Shown here: positions 44,078 to 52,442 of the stretch, piece after piece
Position numbering within the stretch: position 1 is the stretch's first letter
How the letters are laid out: each line of letters begins with the position of its first letter
From: Phycisphaerales bacterium
GTDB lineage: Bacteria > Planctomycetota > Phycisphaerae > Phycisphaerales > UBA1924
DNA: 64,000 nucleotides
Reading direction: 5' to 3'
Assembly (NCBI GenBank): GCA_020849105.1
Contig: JADLGW010000002.1
Span: forward strand, 1 to 64,000
Notes under the pieces: model-generated
The model's database searches: none
The model's input: only the letters and a program-made list of their open reading frames with translations
Told to the model about the DNA's origin: nothing
Translations under genes and position numbers: made by a program

Positions 44078-44860
44078 GTGCCGACACTCTCGCGCACCGT
44101 CCGTTTCTGCATCAACCCGTCCGGTACGGGCGGCGCTGCCGGAGACCGCAACGGCTACGCCGGCGTCCCCGCACCCCGCGGCCTTGGCCGCTACTACGAA
44201 CTGACGGTCACCTGCGGCGGGGACCTTGACCCACGGACCGGTTATCTCCTCAACATCAAGGATATTGACCGCGCCGCACGCCAGAGCGCGATCCCGATCA
44301 TCGAGGACGCCTGCCGCGGTGCGCCCCGGACCGACCCGGCTTCGCTCCTTCCCGCCCTCCACGCCGCTCTCGCGCCCGCGCTGCCCTCGCTCCGCACCGT
44401 GCGCTGGGCGGTCACCCCGTACCATTCACTCGAAATGTCCCGTGACTCGGTCGTCCTTCTTCGCCAGCGCTTCGACTTCGCGGCGTCGCACCGCCTGCAT
44501 GTGCCGTCCATGACCGACGCCCAGAACCGCGAGGCGTTCGGCAAGTGCAACCACCCCGGCGGCCACGGCCACAACTACCAGGTCGAGCCGTGCGTGGCCG
44601 TCGGCCCCGGCGCCGCGTTCCCGCTCGCTGAACTCGAGCGACTGGCCATGACGCACATCGTCGACCGGTTCGACCACAAGCACCTGGACCAGGACACCCC
44701 GGACTTCGCCCGCGCCGGCGTCACCTCCACCGTCGAGAACATCGCCCGCGTCTGCTACGACCTGCTCGCCCCCCACGTCGCCGCCGCGGGCACCAGCGCC
44801 GCGCTCCGCAGCGTCACGGTGTGGGAGTCCGACCGCACCAGCAGCACCTACCCGGGCTGA
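44078..44860 (+). CDS. 6-pyruvoyl-tetrahydropterin/6-carboxy-tetrahydropterin synthase family protein, two-domain
   Basis: A 260-residue protein of the PTPS/QueD family. The second half is complete: FDFAASHRLHVP (metal His), GKCNHPGGHGHNYQVE (catalytic Cys and two metal His) and VDRFDHKHLDQD. The first half (RGLGRYYELTVTCGGDLDP, then LLNIKDIDRAA) looks like a second, diverged PTPS domain lacking the metal-binding His set. It probably makes 6-carboxy-tetrahydropterin on the queuosine route. GTG 44078 is used; TTG 44069 is in frame. Its 3' end overlaps the convergent tag gene by 13 bases. Confidence 0.8.
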   Translation: MPTLSRTVRFCINPSGTGGAAGDRNGYAGVPAPRGLGRYYELTVTCGGDLDPRTGYLLNIKDIDRAARQSAIPIIEDACRGAPRTDPASLLPALHAALAPALPSLRTVRWAVTPYHSLEMSRDSVVLLRQRFDFAASHRLHVPSMTDAQNREAFGKCNHPGGHGHNYQVEPCVAVGPGAAFPLAELERLAMTHIVDRFDHKHLDQDTPDFARAGVTSTVENIARVCYDLLAPHVAAAGTSAALRSVTVWESDRTSSTYPG

Positions 44861-45561
44861 CTACGGACAACCCAGGGCGAACCTGGCCGCGAAGCACCGC
44901 CCGCGGCATCGTTCCGTATCCGTGCAGCGTGCCCGTGTCGTCGCACGCTGTCCGACGGAGCCCGGAAGTCAGGGCTCCGCTCATGCCGTTTGACCTCGGC
45001 GTGGCGGGGGCAGGTCAGCAGGTGGTCGTTGACCATGCCGACGGCCTGCATGAAGGCGTAGCAGATGGTGGAGCCGACGAAGCGCAGGCCGAGGGTGCGG
45101 AGGTTCTTCGACAGGGCGTCGGATTCCGGGGTACGGGCCGGGACATCGCGGCGGGCGCGGCGTCGGCCGTCGATGGGGGTGCCGCCGACAAATGGCCAGA
45201 GGTAGGCGTCGAATGAGCCGAACTCCTTCTGGATGCGGAGGACGGCGCGGGCGTTGGTGACGGCGGACCAGACCTTCAGGCGATTGCGGACGATGCCGGG
45301 GTCCGCCAGGAGGCGGTGGATTCGTGCCGGGGTGAAGCGGGCGACGCGGGCGGGGTCGAAGCCGTCGAAGGCCTCGCGGTAGCGGGCGCGCTTGCGGAGG
45401 ATGGTCTCCCACGAGAGGCCGGCCTGGGCGCCTTCGAGAACGAGGAACTCGAACAGGGTGCGGTCGTCGTGCACGGGGACGCCCCACTCCGTGTCGTGGT
45501 AGGGGATCGAGAGGTCGGTGCGAGCCCAGGGGCATCGTGGCCCGGTGGTTGTGCGGGGCAT
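44848..45561 (-). CDS. tag: DNA-3-methyladenine glycosylase I
   Basis: A 237-residue Tag enzyme that removes 3-methyladenine from alkylated DNA. Matches include RCPWARTDLSIPYHDTEWGV, FEFLVLEGAQAGLSWETILR and FVGSTICYAFMQAVGMVNDH, then CPRH. The zinc ligands (N-terminal Cys, later His and Cys) are present. About 45 Arg/Ser-rich residues after the last motif are not part of the family and look like read-through into the convergent neighbour. Confidence 0.93.
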   Translation of the reverse strand: MPRTTTGPRCPWARTDLSIPYHDTEWGVPVHDDRTLFEFLVLEGAQAGLSWETILRKRARYREAFDGFDPARVARFTPARIHRLLADPGIVRNRLKVWSAVTNARAVLRIQKEFGSFDAYLWPFVGGTPIDGRRRARRDVPARTPESDALSKNLRTLGLRFVGSTICYAFMQAVGMVNDHLLTCPRHAEVKRHERSPDFRAPSDSVRRHGHAARIRNDAAGGASRPGSPWVVRSQPG

Positions 45562-45593
45562 TGGCGAGCGTAGCGGGGCGCACCCGCCGATAG

Positions 45594-46196
45594 ATGGGCA
45601 TGGGCGACGCCAAGGGCAGGGCCGTGTCGGGATGCCGCGGCGTGACAGCGCCCGCTGCGGTGATCGTCGTGATCCTGCTGTCGATGGTCTGGCTGCTGCG
45701 ACACGAGGGACGGGTGTGGTGGTGCGAGTGCCGAACCTCGCGGGTGTGGATCGGCGACGTGTGGACGAGCCATTGCTCGCAGCACCTCTCGGACCCGTAC
45801 AGCCTGACGCACCTGTCGCACGGACTGATCTTCTTCGGGCTGCTGTGGCCGCTGCGGCGGCGGGTGGGGCTGTCGTGGCGCTTTGTGATCGCCGTGGGTG
45901 TGGCGTCGGGATGGGAGGTGCTGGAGAACTCCACGTTCATCATCGAGCGGTACCGGACGGTGACGATGTCGCTCGATTATCTGGGGGACAGCGTGGTCAA
46001 CTCGGCAGGAGATGTCCTGTGCTGCGCCCTGGGGTTCTGGGCGGCGTGGCGGCTGGGGTTGTGGCGTACCGTCGCTGTGTTCGTAGCGAGCGAGGCGCTG
46101 CTGCTGGTGCTGATCCGTGACAACCTGACGCTGAACGTCGTAATGCTGGCGTGGCCGATCGAGGCGGTCAGGGCCTGGCAGGCAGCGGGCCACTAA
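45594..46196 (+). CDS. DUF2585 family membrane protein
   Basis: A 200-residue membrane protein with about five helices. The family signature is seen in CSQHLSDPYSLTHLSHGLIF, then GWEVLENSTFIIERYR and YLGDSVVNSAGDVLCCALGF. The conserved His, Glu, Arg and Asp residues hint at an enzyme-like pocket, but the function is unknown. ATG 45594 or ATG 45600 can start it. It is divergent from tag, with a 32-base gap. Confidence 0.85.
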   Translation: MGMGDAKGRAVSGCRGVTAPAAVIVVILLSMVWLLRHEGRVWWCECRTSRVWIGDVWTSHCSQHLSDPYSLTHLSHGLIFFGLLWPLRRRVGLSWRFVIAVGVASGWEVLENSTFIIERYRTVTMSLDYLGDSVVNSAGDVLCCALGFWAAWRLGLWRTVAVFVASEALLLVLIRDNLTLNVVMLAWPIEAVRAWQAAGH

Positions 46197-46249
46197 GGCA
46201 AGGGGCAAAGGGTTGGAGCGGACGTCGTGATGACCCGTAGTATCCCCCC

Positions 46250-46699
46250 GTGATCCCGTTCTTCACCGGCTATGCCGTCCTGGTCTGGTTCGCGGCGGCC
46301 AGGTTCCGGCGGCAATGGAAGGCGTTCGCGTGGGTCGGTGCGGGGATTGTCGGCCTGATCATCGTGGCCCTGCTGCACATCCAGTTGAATGTCTGGACAC
46401 ACGGGCAGATCTACCTGCCGGTTCTGCAATCGATCCTGTACCCGTACACGGTGGTGGTGGCGGTGATGGGGTTGTACCTGGCGTGCCTGCCCCGGCGTGT
46501 GCCGGAGGCGCACTGCACCCGGTGCCGGTACGACCTTCGCGGGCTGGAGCGGGAGCCCGAGTTGTGCCCGGAGTGCGGGGCGTCGTCTACCCGCGCACGG
46601 CCCGCCAGATCGCGCCCAGCAGGAGCGCCCCACCCGGGAGTCCTGCCAGGACCAGCCACCTCAGGGCCGATCGTGTGCCTGGACCCAGGGGACCAATGA
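46250..46699 (+). CDS. Small membrane protein with zinc ribbon
   Basis: A 149-residue protein with two or three membrane helices (about 4-16, 27-47 and 58-81) and then a zinc-ribbon-like motif HCTRCRYDLRGLEREPELCP followed by EC. Such hydrophobic plus RYDLRGL zinc-ribbon proteins are frequent in planctomycetes; the function is unknown. The last 37 residues are coded antisense to the 3' end of the next gene and have no visible pattern, so the real domain probably ends near residue 113. Start is GTG 46250. Confidence 0.6.
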   Translation: MIPFFTGYAVLVWFAAARFRRQWKAFAWVGAGIVGLIIVALLHIQLNVWTHGQIYLPVLQSILYPYTVVVAVMGLYLACLPRRVPEAHCTRCRYDLRGLEREPELCPECGASSTRARPARSRPAGAPHPGVLPGPATSGPIVCLDPGDQ

Positions 46700-48701
46700 C
46701 GGCGACGGCGCGGGCCGTGGGGCTCGGGGCGACGCGCTCATCCTGGCCGGCGAGCCAGTAGATGCTGGCCTCCAGCAGTTCCGCGTTGCCGGGGAATGCG
46801 CGGACGGAGCGGCCGTCCACGTTCTGCGCCTGGGCCTCGGTGACGCCGTCCTGGAACCAGTCGTTGGCACCAATGACGACGAGGCGCTGCGGCTTGCCCG
46901 TGGACGGCGCCACTCGGGAGCAGGTGGCCGCGACGGTCCACGGGCCCTGCGTATCGTCGCGGGAGGAGTCCGGTGTCGGGAGTTCCGGGAGCGCGGCGCC
47001 CCGGGTTGAGTGCATCGTGACCCAGAGGTCGCGCCACTGCGACTCGGCCCACGCCTCACCGTTGTTGCTCTCGACGCGGTACAACGGCTGCGGCGGCGGG
47101 CCGGCCCAGCCGGGCGCGGGGCGCAGCGGGATCGCCCACTCCAGCACGGTGCGCAGGTTCTTCACGGCGCCGTGGACGGGAGTGGGACCGGGAACGGCGA
47201 CCAGGGCCTGGTCCACGGCGACCTGCCGGCCTTGCGGCGTCAGCACAGCGCGGATGATGGGGCGGGCGGAGTCGGCCTCCAGGCCGAAGAGCGGGAGCGC
47301 CGCGACGGTCGGATCCTTCTGTCCATAGGTCGGCAGGTCGGAGGGGGTGATGGAGAGGAGCAGCGGCGCGCCGTCCTGGACGATACGGGAGATGGCGTGG
47401 CCGAGCGCCTCAACGCGGGCGGGGCCGGTGTACTGCTGGTGACTGGTGAGCGGGCTGGTGCTCAGGACCACATAGACAACCGGGCGTTTGCCGGTAGGGT
47501 CCGCCTCCCGGGTTGAGGGTGGCTCCGGGTCCAGGACCGTCGCCCACTCGACCAGGTCGATGCCCCGAAGGCCCAGCCGCTGGATCATGCCCTGGTATTC
47601 ACGGGCCTGGGTGAAGGCGCGGGAGGGCGTGCCGTGTATAAGGACGACAACGGGGGCGGCCGGGCGGGCTAGCGACTCAACGGCGACGGCGAAGAGATCC
47701 TCGGCGCGGCGCCCGACATCGGCTCGCATGCCCCCCGGGGTGTCCACAGGCGGGAAGAGCCATGAGACGGGGATCGCGGTGACGCCCTTGCCCGGTGGGC
47801 CGACGACGATCGCGGCCTCCTGGGTTTCGAGGACCGCGGCGACCCTGGCCAGGTCGAGGCGCTCGAGACGCAGCGCGTCGGCGGCGAGGGCGGCGCGGGT
47901 GCGGAGTTCTTCGAGGGCGGCGGCGATCGGGCGCGCGAGGTCCCGGGCGGCGGGAGTTGCGACGCCGTCCTTCGAGAACGTGCGGACCTTCTCGGCGACA
48001 TCGGCCAGGCCGGGTTCGAGTTCCGTGAGATACTTGCGGAGCGGAAGGACGGCGGGCTCCAGGTTCGGGACGCCGAGAGTGGAGGCGGTCGCGGCCAGGG
48101 CGTTGCGCGGCGCGGTGGTGAGGGCTGCGAGGCTTTGGGCGGCGTCGCCGGCGCTTGCGGCCCATTTCATGAAGGCATCGCGGTTCTTGGTGAAGGCCGG
48201 GTCGGGCTCCGGCATGGCGTCGCGGACGGCAAGCATGGGCGTGGCGAGCGCGGCCAGGCCGCGGGCGATGTCGTCCGTCTTGTCGAGGGTTTCACGGACG
48301 CGGGCGGTCTGGGCGGCGATCTTCGCGGCGTCGCGGTCCCGGAGGCGTGCCAGGAAGGACCGGTACTCGGCGGCGCCGGCGGCCGAGGCGGTATCGATGC
48401 GGGTGGCGCGGAGGTGGGGCGAGGCACGCTCGAAGGCGGCCAGGACGTCACCGACCTGCTCACGGGAGGAGCGCTCGACCCGGCGGGAATCAACGGCGAG
48501 CACGATCTCGTAGGGGGCGTCGAGTTCGGAAAGAAGATTGCGGGTGCGCGGGGAGAGTTCCTGGGCGCGGGTGGCGGTCACGTCCCACGCGGTGGAGTAG
48601 CGAGAGGCGAGCAGGTTCGCGATCGCGAGGGAGACCGTGGCCGCGGCGATGAGGACAACGGCGAGCAGGCCGTAGCGTGTTCGGCGAGCGGCGGTGCTCA
48701 T
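46587..48701 (-). CDS. Gld-type ABC exporter auxiliary protein
   Basis: A 704-residue membrane-anchored protein with an N-terminal helix (YGLLAVVLIAAATVSLAIAN), a large extracytoplasmic region and a C-terminal helix (WLVLAGLPGGALLLGAIW). The pattern (WDVTATRAQELSPRTRNLL, then EIVLAVDS) fits the GldG/uncharacterised ABC auxiliary family, which accompanies GldA/GldF-like transporters. ATG 48701 overlaps the permease stop (ATGA). It ends antisense to the zinc-ribbon gene. Confidence 0.75.
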   Translation of the reverse strand: MSTAARRTRYGLLAVVLIAAATVSLAIANLLASRYSTAWDVTATRAQELSPRTRNLLSELDAPYEIVLAVDSRRVERSSREQVGDVLAAFERASPHLRATRIDTASAAGAAEYRSFLARLRDRDAAKIAAQTARVRETLDKTDDIARGLAALATPMLAVRDAMPEPDPAFTKNRDAFMKWAASAGDAAQSLAALTTAPRNALAATASTLGVPNLEPAVLPLRKYLTELEPGLADVAEKVRTFSKDGVATPAARDLARPIAAALEELRTRAALAADALRLERLDLARVAAVLETQEAAIVVGPPGKGVTAIPVSWLFPPVDTPGGMRADVGRRAEDLFAVAVESLARPAAPVVVLIHGTPSRAFTQAREYQGMIQRLGLRGIDLVEWATVLDPEPPSTREADPTGKRPVVYVVLSTSPLTSHQQYTGPARVEALGHAISRIVQDGAPLLLSITPSDLPTYGQKDPTVAALPLFGLEADSARPIIRAVLTPQGRQVAVDQALVAVPGPTPVHGAVKNLRTVLEWAIPLRPAPGWAGPPPQPLYRVESNNGEAWAESQWRDLWVTMHSTRGAALPELPTPDSSRDDTQGPWTVAATCSRVAPSTGKPQRLVVIGANDWFQDGVTEAQAQNVDGRSVRAFPGNAELLEASIYWLAGQDERVAPSPTARAVAVIGPLGPGTRSALRWLVLAGLPGGALLLGAIWRAVRG

Positions 48702-49423
48702 CGCCACCTCCGCGACTCGACGGCGACAAAGGCCAGCAGGAGGAACCAGGCGGAGACGGAGAGGAAGAAAACGACGTGGGCGGTATCGATGACGCCGCGG
48801 GCGAAGTCTTCCATGCGCGTGGAGAGGCCGAGCCGGATGAGGATGGCGCCGATGTTCCCGGGGAGCCGCGCGGCCATGTCGCCGGTCAGGAGGAGCGCGA
48901 TGAGGAGGAAGAGGAAGGTGCCGAGGAAGGCGAGGGTCTGGTTTGCGGTGAGCGACGAGACAAGCGTGCCAACGGCGAGGTAGAGCATGCCCAGGAGGAC
49001 GAGGCTGAGATAACCGGCCAGGATCGGGCCGGGGTCCGGGGCGGGGTCGGAGACCGCGGCGAGGATGACCGCGTAGATCAGGGTCGGCGCGAGCATGGTG
49101 AGGAGGAAGAGGCAGGCGCCGAGGTACTTGCCGGCGACGATGCTGGCGTCGCTGACGGGACTGGTCATGAGGGGCTCGGCGGTGCCGGAGCGGAACTCCT
49201 CGGCGAACAGACGCATGGAAACGGCGGGCATGACCGGGAGCAGGAGCCAGCCGGAGATGCCGAAGACGTAGCGGAGGCTCGCGGGCTCGCCCGGGATGAG
49301 GGCGGATGAGACGAAGACGACACCGGTGAGGAAAAGGTAGAGAGCGATGACGATCCATCCCACCGGGACACGAAAGAGCGAGCGGTACTCGCGGACGGCG
49401 ATGGCGGAGGCGGCGGGAATCAC
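48698..49423 (-). CDS. ABC-2 type permease (GldF-like)
   Basis: A 241-residue permease with six helices. It has AIAVREYRSLFRVPVGWIVI at the start, LLLPVMPAVSMRLFAEEFRS and SGTAEPLMTSPVSDASIVAG, typical of the GldF/NosY-type ABC-2 family. GTG 49423 overlaps the ATPase stop (GTGA). With its neighbours it forms a complete exporter: ATPase, permease and auxiliary protein. The substrate is unknown. Confidence 0.85.
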   Translation of the reverse strand: MIPAASAIAVREYRSLFRVPVGWIVIALYLFLTGVVFVSSALIPGEPASLRYVFGISGWLLLPVMPAVSMRLFAEEFRSGTAEPLMTSPVSDASIVAGKYLGACLFLLTMLAPTLIYAVILAAVSDPAPDPGPILAGYLSLVLLGMLYLAVGTLVSSLTANQTLAFLGTFLFLLIALLLTGDMAARLPGNIGAILIRLGLSTRMEDFARGVIDTAHVVFFLSVSAWFLLLAFVAVESRRWR

Positions 49424-50475
49424 GCGGCCGCACCGTGAGATTGCGGGGCTGCGCCGCCGGGAGAACCCCCTCCGTCTCGCCCGTCGGCCGGCCATCTCCC
49501 CCGCCCCGGCGGGGAAGGAAGACCTTCCTCGTCGGCCTCGATGAGCGAGAGGAAGACGCGCTCCAGGCCGGGGGCCTCGCGCCGGAGTTCGCGGATGAGG
49601 ATGCCGCGCGCGGCGCAGGTCGCGGCGATGGGTTCGCGAAGATCGATCGCACCCGCCGCGGCGGTGATGCGGAAGGTGTGCCAGGCCGTGCCATCGAAGT
49701 CCAAAGCGGGCCTCGATGTCACCTCCACCCTCTCCACCCCCGGCACGGCGCGGAGGACGGATTCGGCGGCATCGCCGCGGGCCTCGACGATATAGGGTGA
49801 TGCCTCGCGGAGGGAGCCGAGGAGTTCCTTCGGGTCGGCATCGACGCGGATCTGCCCGCGCGCCATGATGATGACGCGGTCGCAGGTCTGCTCAACCTCC
49901 GGGAGGATGTGGCTGCTGACCAGGACGGTGCGGTCCCTGGCGAGTTCGCGGATGAGGCGGCGTGCCTGGCCGATCTGCTTCGGATCCAGGCCGTTGCTCG
50001 GCTCGTCGAGAATGAGGACGGGCGGGTCGTGGAGCATCGCGGCCGCGAGGCCGACGCGCTGGCGGAAGCCCTTGCTGAGGTGGCCGACGCGGCGGCGGCG
50101 GACCTCATGCAGGTCGCAGAGGCCCAGGACGCGCTCCGTGGCATTGCGGCGATCACGGCGACGCATGCCGTAGAGGGTGCCACGGAACGAGAGGAAGCCG
50201 TCCACGCTCATCTCGGAGTAGGCGGGTGCGGATTCCGGGAGGTAGCCGACGGCGGCGCGGGCGGCCAGGGAGTGCCGGAGGGTGTCGTGGCCCGCGACCG
50301 CGACCGAGCCCGTATCCGGGGGCAGGAAGCCCGTGATCATCCGGATCGTGGTGGTCTTCCCGGCGCCGTTGGCACCCAGGAGGCCGACAACCTGGCCCTT
50401 GCCCACCTCGAATGTGACGCCGCGGACCGCGTGGACACCGCCGAAGGACTTGTGGACGCCGCGGACGGAGATCAT
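49420..50475 (-). CDS. ABC exporter ATP-binding protein (GldA-like)
   Basis: A 351-residue ABC ATPase with Walker A GANGAGKTTT (about 34-43), signature LSKGFRQRVGLA, Walker B LILDEPSNGLDP and the switch His in SSHILPE. The region after 230 is a GldA-like C-terminal extension. The final 35 residues (PSPPGRGRWP and onward) have no family match and are coded by a C-rich palindrome. First gene of the exporter operon. Confidence 0.88.
   Translation of the reverse strand: MISVRGVHKSFGGVHAVRGVTFEVGKGQVVGLLGANGAGKTTTIRMITGFLPPDTGSVAVAGHDTLRHSLAARAAVGYLPESAPAYSEMSVDGFLSFRGTLYGMRRRDRRNATERVLGLCDLHEVRRRRVGHLSKGFRQRVGLAAAMLHDPPVLILDEPSNGLDPKQIGQARRLIRELARDRTVLVSSHILPEVEQTCDRVIIMARGQIRVDADPKELLGSLREASPYIVEARGDAAESVLRAVPGVERVEVTSRPALDFDGTAWHTFRITAAAGAIDLREPIAATCAARGILIRELRREAPGLERVFLSLIEADEEGLPSPPGRGRWPADGRDGGGSPGGAAPQSHGAAA
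49496..49517. repeat. C-rich hairpin inside the 3' end of the ABC ATPase gene
   Basis: CTCCCCCGCC (49496-49505) pairs with GGCGGGGAAG (49508-49517) with one mismatch and a two-base loop. It codes for PSPPGRGR in the protein tail. It resembles the gspJ hairpin at 40260-40283. Confidence 0.5.
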
Positions 50476-50495
50476 CAGGTATCACAGTACCCAGT

Positions 50496-50524
50496 TTGAC
50501 GGGCGGGCGGAGCGCGTTTGTTAC
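50496..50524 (+). promoter_or_regulatory. Possible sigma-70 type promoter for the GAF/receiver gene
   Basis: TTGACG (50496-50501) is a good -35 match. After 17 bases it is followed by TGTTAC (50519-50524), a weak -10 match (three of six). It lies in the 195-base divergent spacer between the ABC ATPase and the GAF/receiver gene, pointing to the latter, about 145 bases ahead of its ATG. Confidence 0.3.
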
Positions 50525-50670
50525 AGAGTCCGGTCGCGGGACGTCCGCCCCACCGGCCCGCGGATTGCGTGGCGCCCTGAGTGGCGCATAAACTTGCGCA
50601 TCGCAGGATCGGTGCGGGGAGGCGCAGCGTCGCTACGCCCCCGCAGCCTGACGGGGGCCCACGACGACCG

Positions 50671-52377
50671 ATGCCGCCTGACCGCCCGAAGTTGCTGATC
50701 CTCGGCGGGTCCGGGGTTCCGGGCGAGGACCTAAGGGGGCGCCTGGAGAGCGGGTACGACGTTTCGGTGGTGCAGGCGGGGGCGCTGCTGGACACGCTGT
50801 ACGACCAGCGATCGGCGATCGTCGTGCCGACCGGGGGCGGGCAGGCGCGCGTCGGGCTGTCGGAGGCGATGGCGGCGGCGTTGCTGGACTCAACCGGGCA
50901 CGGGGCGTGCCTGGCATGGCCGGACGGGTCGGTGTTCTGGGCCAACGAGCGGTTCCGGGCGTACCCGGAATCCACACAGGCCAGGATTTCAGCCGCGGCG
51001 CGGGACGTGGGGCGGGGGCGCTCCACGGCCGTGGACGGCTCGGCGCACCACCAGAGCGAGGTCGAGGATGAGACGCGGGCGTACGAGGCGCTGATGTCGC
51101 CGCTGAGGGGGGCACGCCGGCCGGGAGTCGGAGCCGTCCACGGGCAGGAAGCCGGCGCCACAGAAGCGGTGGCGGTGATTGTGCGGGATATCACGGACGA
51201 GCGGAGGGTGCGGCGGAAGTTCGAGGCAATCGAGCGGGCCGGGCAGGAACTGGTGAGCCTGGACCCGGAGACGGTGCGGGGCAAGAACGTGTTCGAGCGG
51301 CTGACGATCCTGGAGGAGAAGATCATCAGCCAGTGCCGCGAACTGCTGAACTTCGACCACTTCGCGATCCGGCTGATCGACGAGAAAACGGGGAGGCTGG
51401 AACTGGTGGTGTCGTCGGGGATGACGCCCGAGGCGAGCGAACTGGAGATCTACCCGCGGGCGGAGAACAACGGGATCAGCGGGCGGGTGGCGGCGACCGG
51501 GCAGAGTTACATCTGCCGCGACGCGGAGCGCGACCCGCTGTTTCTGCCGGGGCTGGCGGGGGCGCGGTCGAGCATCACCGTTCCGCTGCGTCTCCGCGAC
51601 CGCGTGGTCGGGACGTTCGACGTTGAGTCCACGCAGCCCGACGCCTTCGACGAGGAGGACCGGCGGTTCGCGGAGATGTTCGGGCGCCACACGGCGATGG
51701 CGCTGCACATGCTGGACCTGCTGGTGGTGGAGCGGAGCGCGACGAACGCGACGGTGAGCGGGCGGGTCGCCGGGGAGATCAGCGAGCCGCTGACGGACAT
51801 CCTGGCCGAGGCCGAGTGGCTCAAGGCCCTGGCGGAGCGCGAGCCGGAGGCGGTGCGGCACGTCGAACGGATCCGGGCGGACGTGCAGTCGATCCGCCAG
51901 CGGCTGGAGAGCGTCGCCGCGGGGCCGCAGACGCTGCTGGGGGTGGAGAAGGCGATGTCGGAGATCCGGCCGGAGCCGCTGCTGCGCGGGCGGCTGGTGC
52001 TGGTGGCCGACGACGAGCCGAACGTGCGGCGGATCATCCACGACATCCTGCACAACCGCGGGTGCGTGGTGGCGACCTTCGAGAGCGGGGTGGGGGCGAT
52101 CGCGGCGCTGGAGGAGGTCGCGGCGGGGCGGCGGCCGAAGTACGACCTGGTGCTGAGCGACATCAAGATGCCCGACCGCAACGGGTACGAGGTATTCGCG
52201 GCCGCGAGGCGGCTCATGCCCGGGGTTCCGGTGGTGCTGATGACCGGGTTCGGGTACGACCCGCATCACTCCATCGTGCGGGCGTCGCAGGAGGGGTTGC
52301 AGGCGGTGTTGTTCAAGCCGTTCCCGGTGGAGAGGCTGCTGGACGAGGTACGGAAGGCCGTGACGCCCGCGACCTAG
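50671..52377 (+). CDS. GAF and receiver domain regulator without a kinase domain
   Basis: A 568-residue cytoplasmic signalling protein. A PAS-like segment (about 85-185; CLAWPDGSVFWANERFRAYP) is followed by a GAF domain (about 210-360; FDHFAIRLIDEKTGRLELVV, then FDVESTQPDAFDEEDRRF). Then comes a helical stretch placed like a dimerisation domain but lacking a clear phosphorylatable His. The C-terminal receiver domain (441-568) has ADDEPN, phospho-acceptor Asp497 in LVLSDIKMPD and the LFKP Lys. No ATPase domain is present, so a partner kinase must act on it. ATG 50671 begins a plausible N-terminus; 30 earlier in-frame codons are arginine-rich. Confidence 0.85.
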   Translation: MPPDRPKLLILGGSGVPGEDLRGRLESGYDVSVVQAGALLDTLYDQRSAIVVPTGGGQARVGLSEAMAAALLDSTGHGACLAWPDGSVFWANERFRAYPESTQARISAAARDVGRGRSTAVDGSAHHQSEVEDETRAYEALMSPLRGARRPGVGAVHGQEAGATEAVAVIVRDITDERRVRRKFEAIERAGQELVSLDPETVRGKNVFERLTILEEKIISQCRELLNFDHFAIRLIDEKTGRLELVVSSGMTPEASELEIYPRAENNGISGRVAATGQSYICRDAERDPLFLPGLAGARSSITVPLRLRDRVVGTFDVESTQPDAFDEEDRRFAEMFGRHTAMALHMLDLLVVERSATNATVSGRVAGEISEPLTDILAEAEWLKALAEREPEAVRHVERIRADVQSIRQRLESVAAGPQTLLGVEKAMSEIRPEPLLRGRLVLVADDEPNVRRIIHDILHNRGCVVATFESGVGAIAALEEVAAGRRPKYDLVLSDIKMPDRNGYEVFAAARRLMPGVPVVLMTGFGYDPHHSIVRASQEGLQAVLFKPFPVERLLDEVRKAVTPAT

Positions 52378-52442
52378 ACGGGGGAACGCGGCCGGCGGTT
52401 GAGCGAGCGGCGGGCAGGGGCAGCCCCGATACCATCGCCCCC

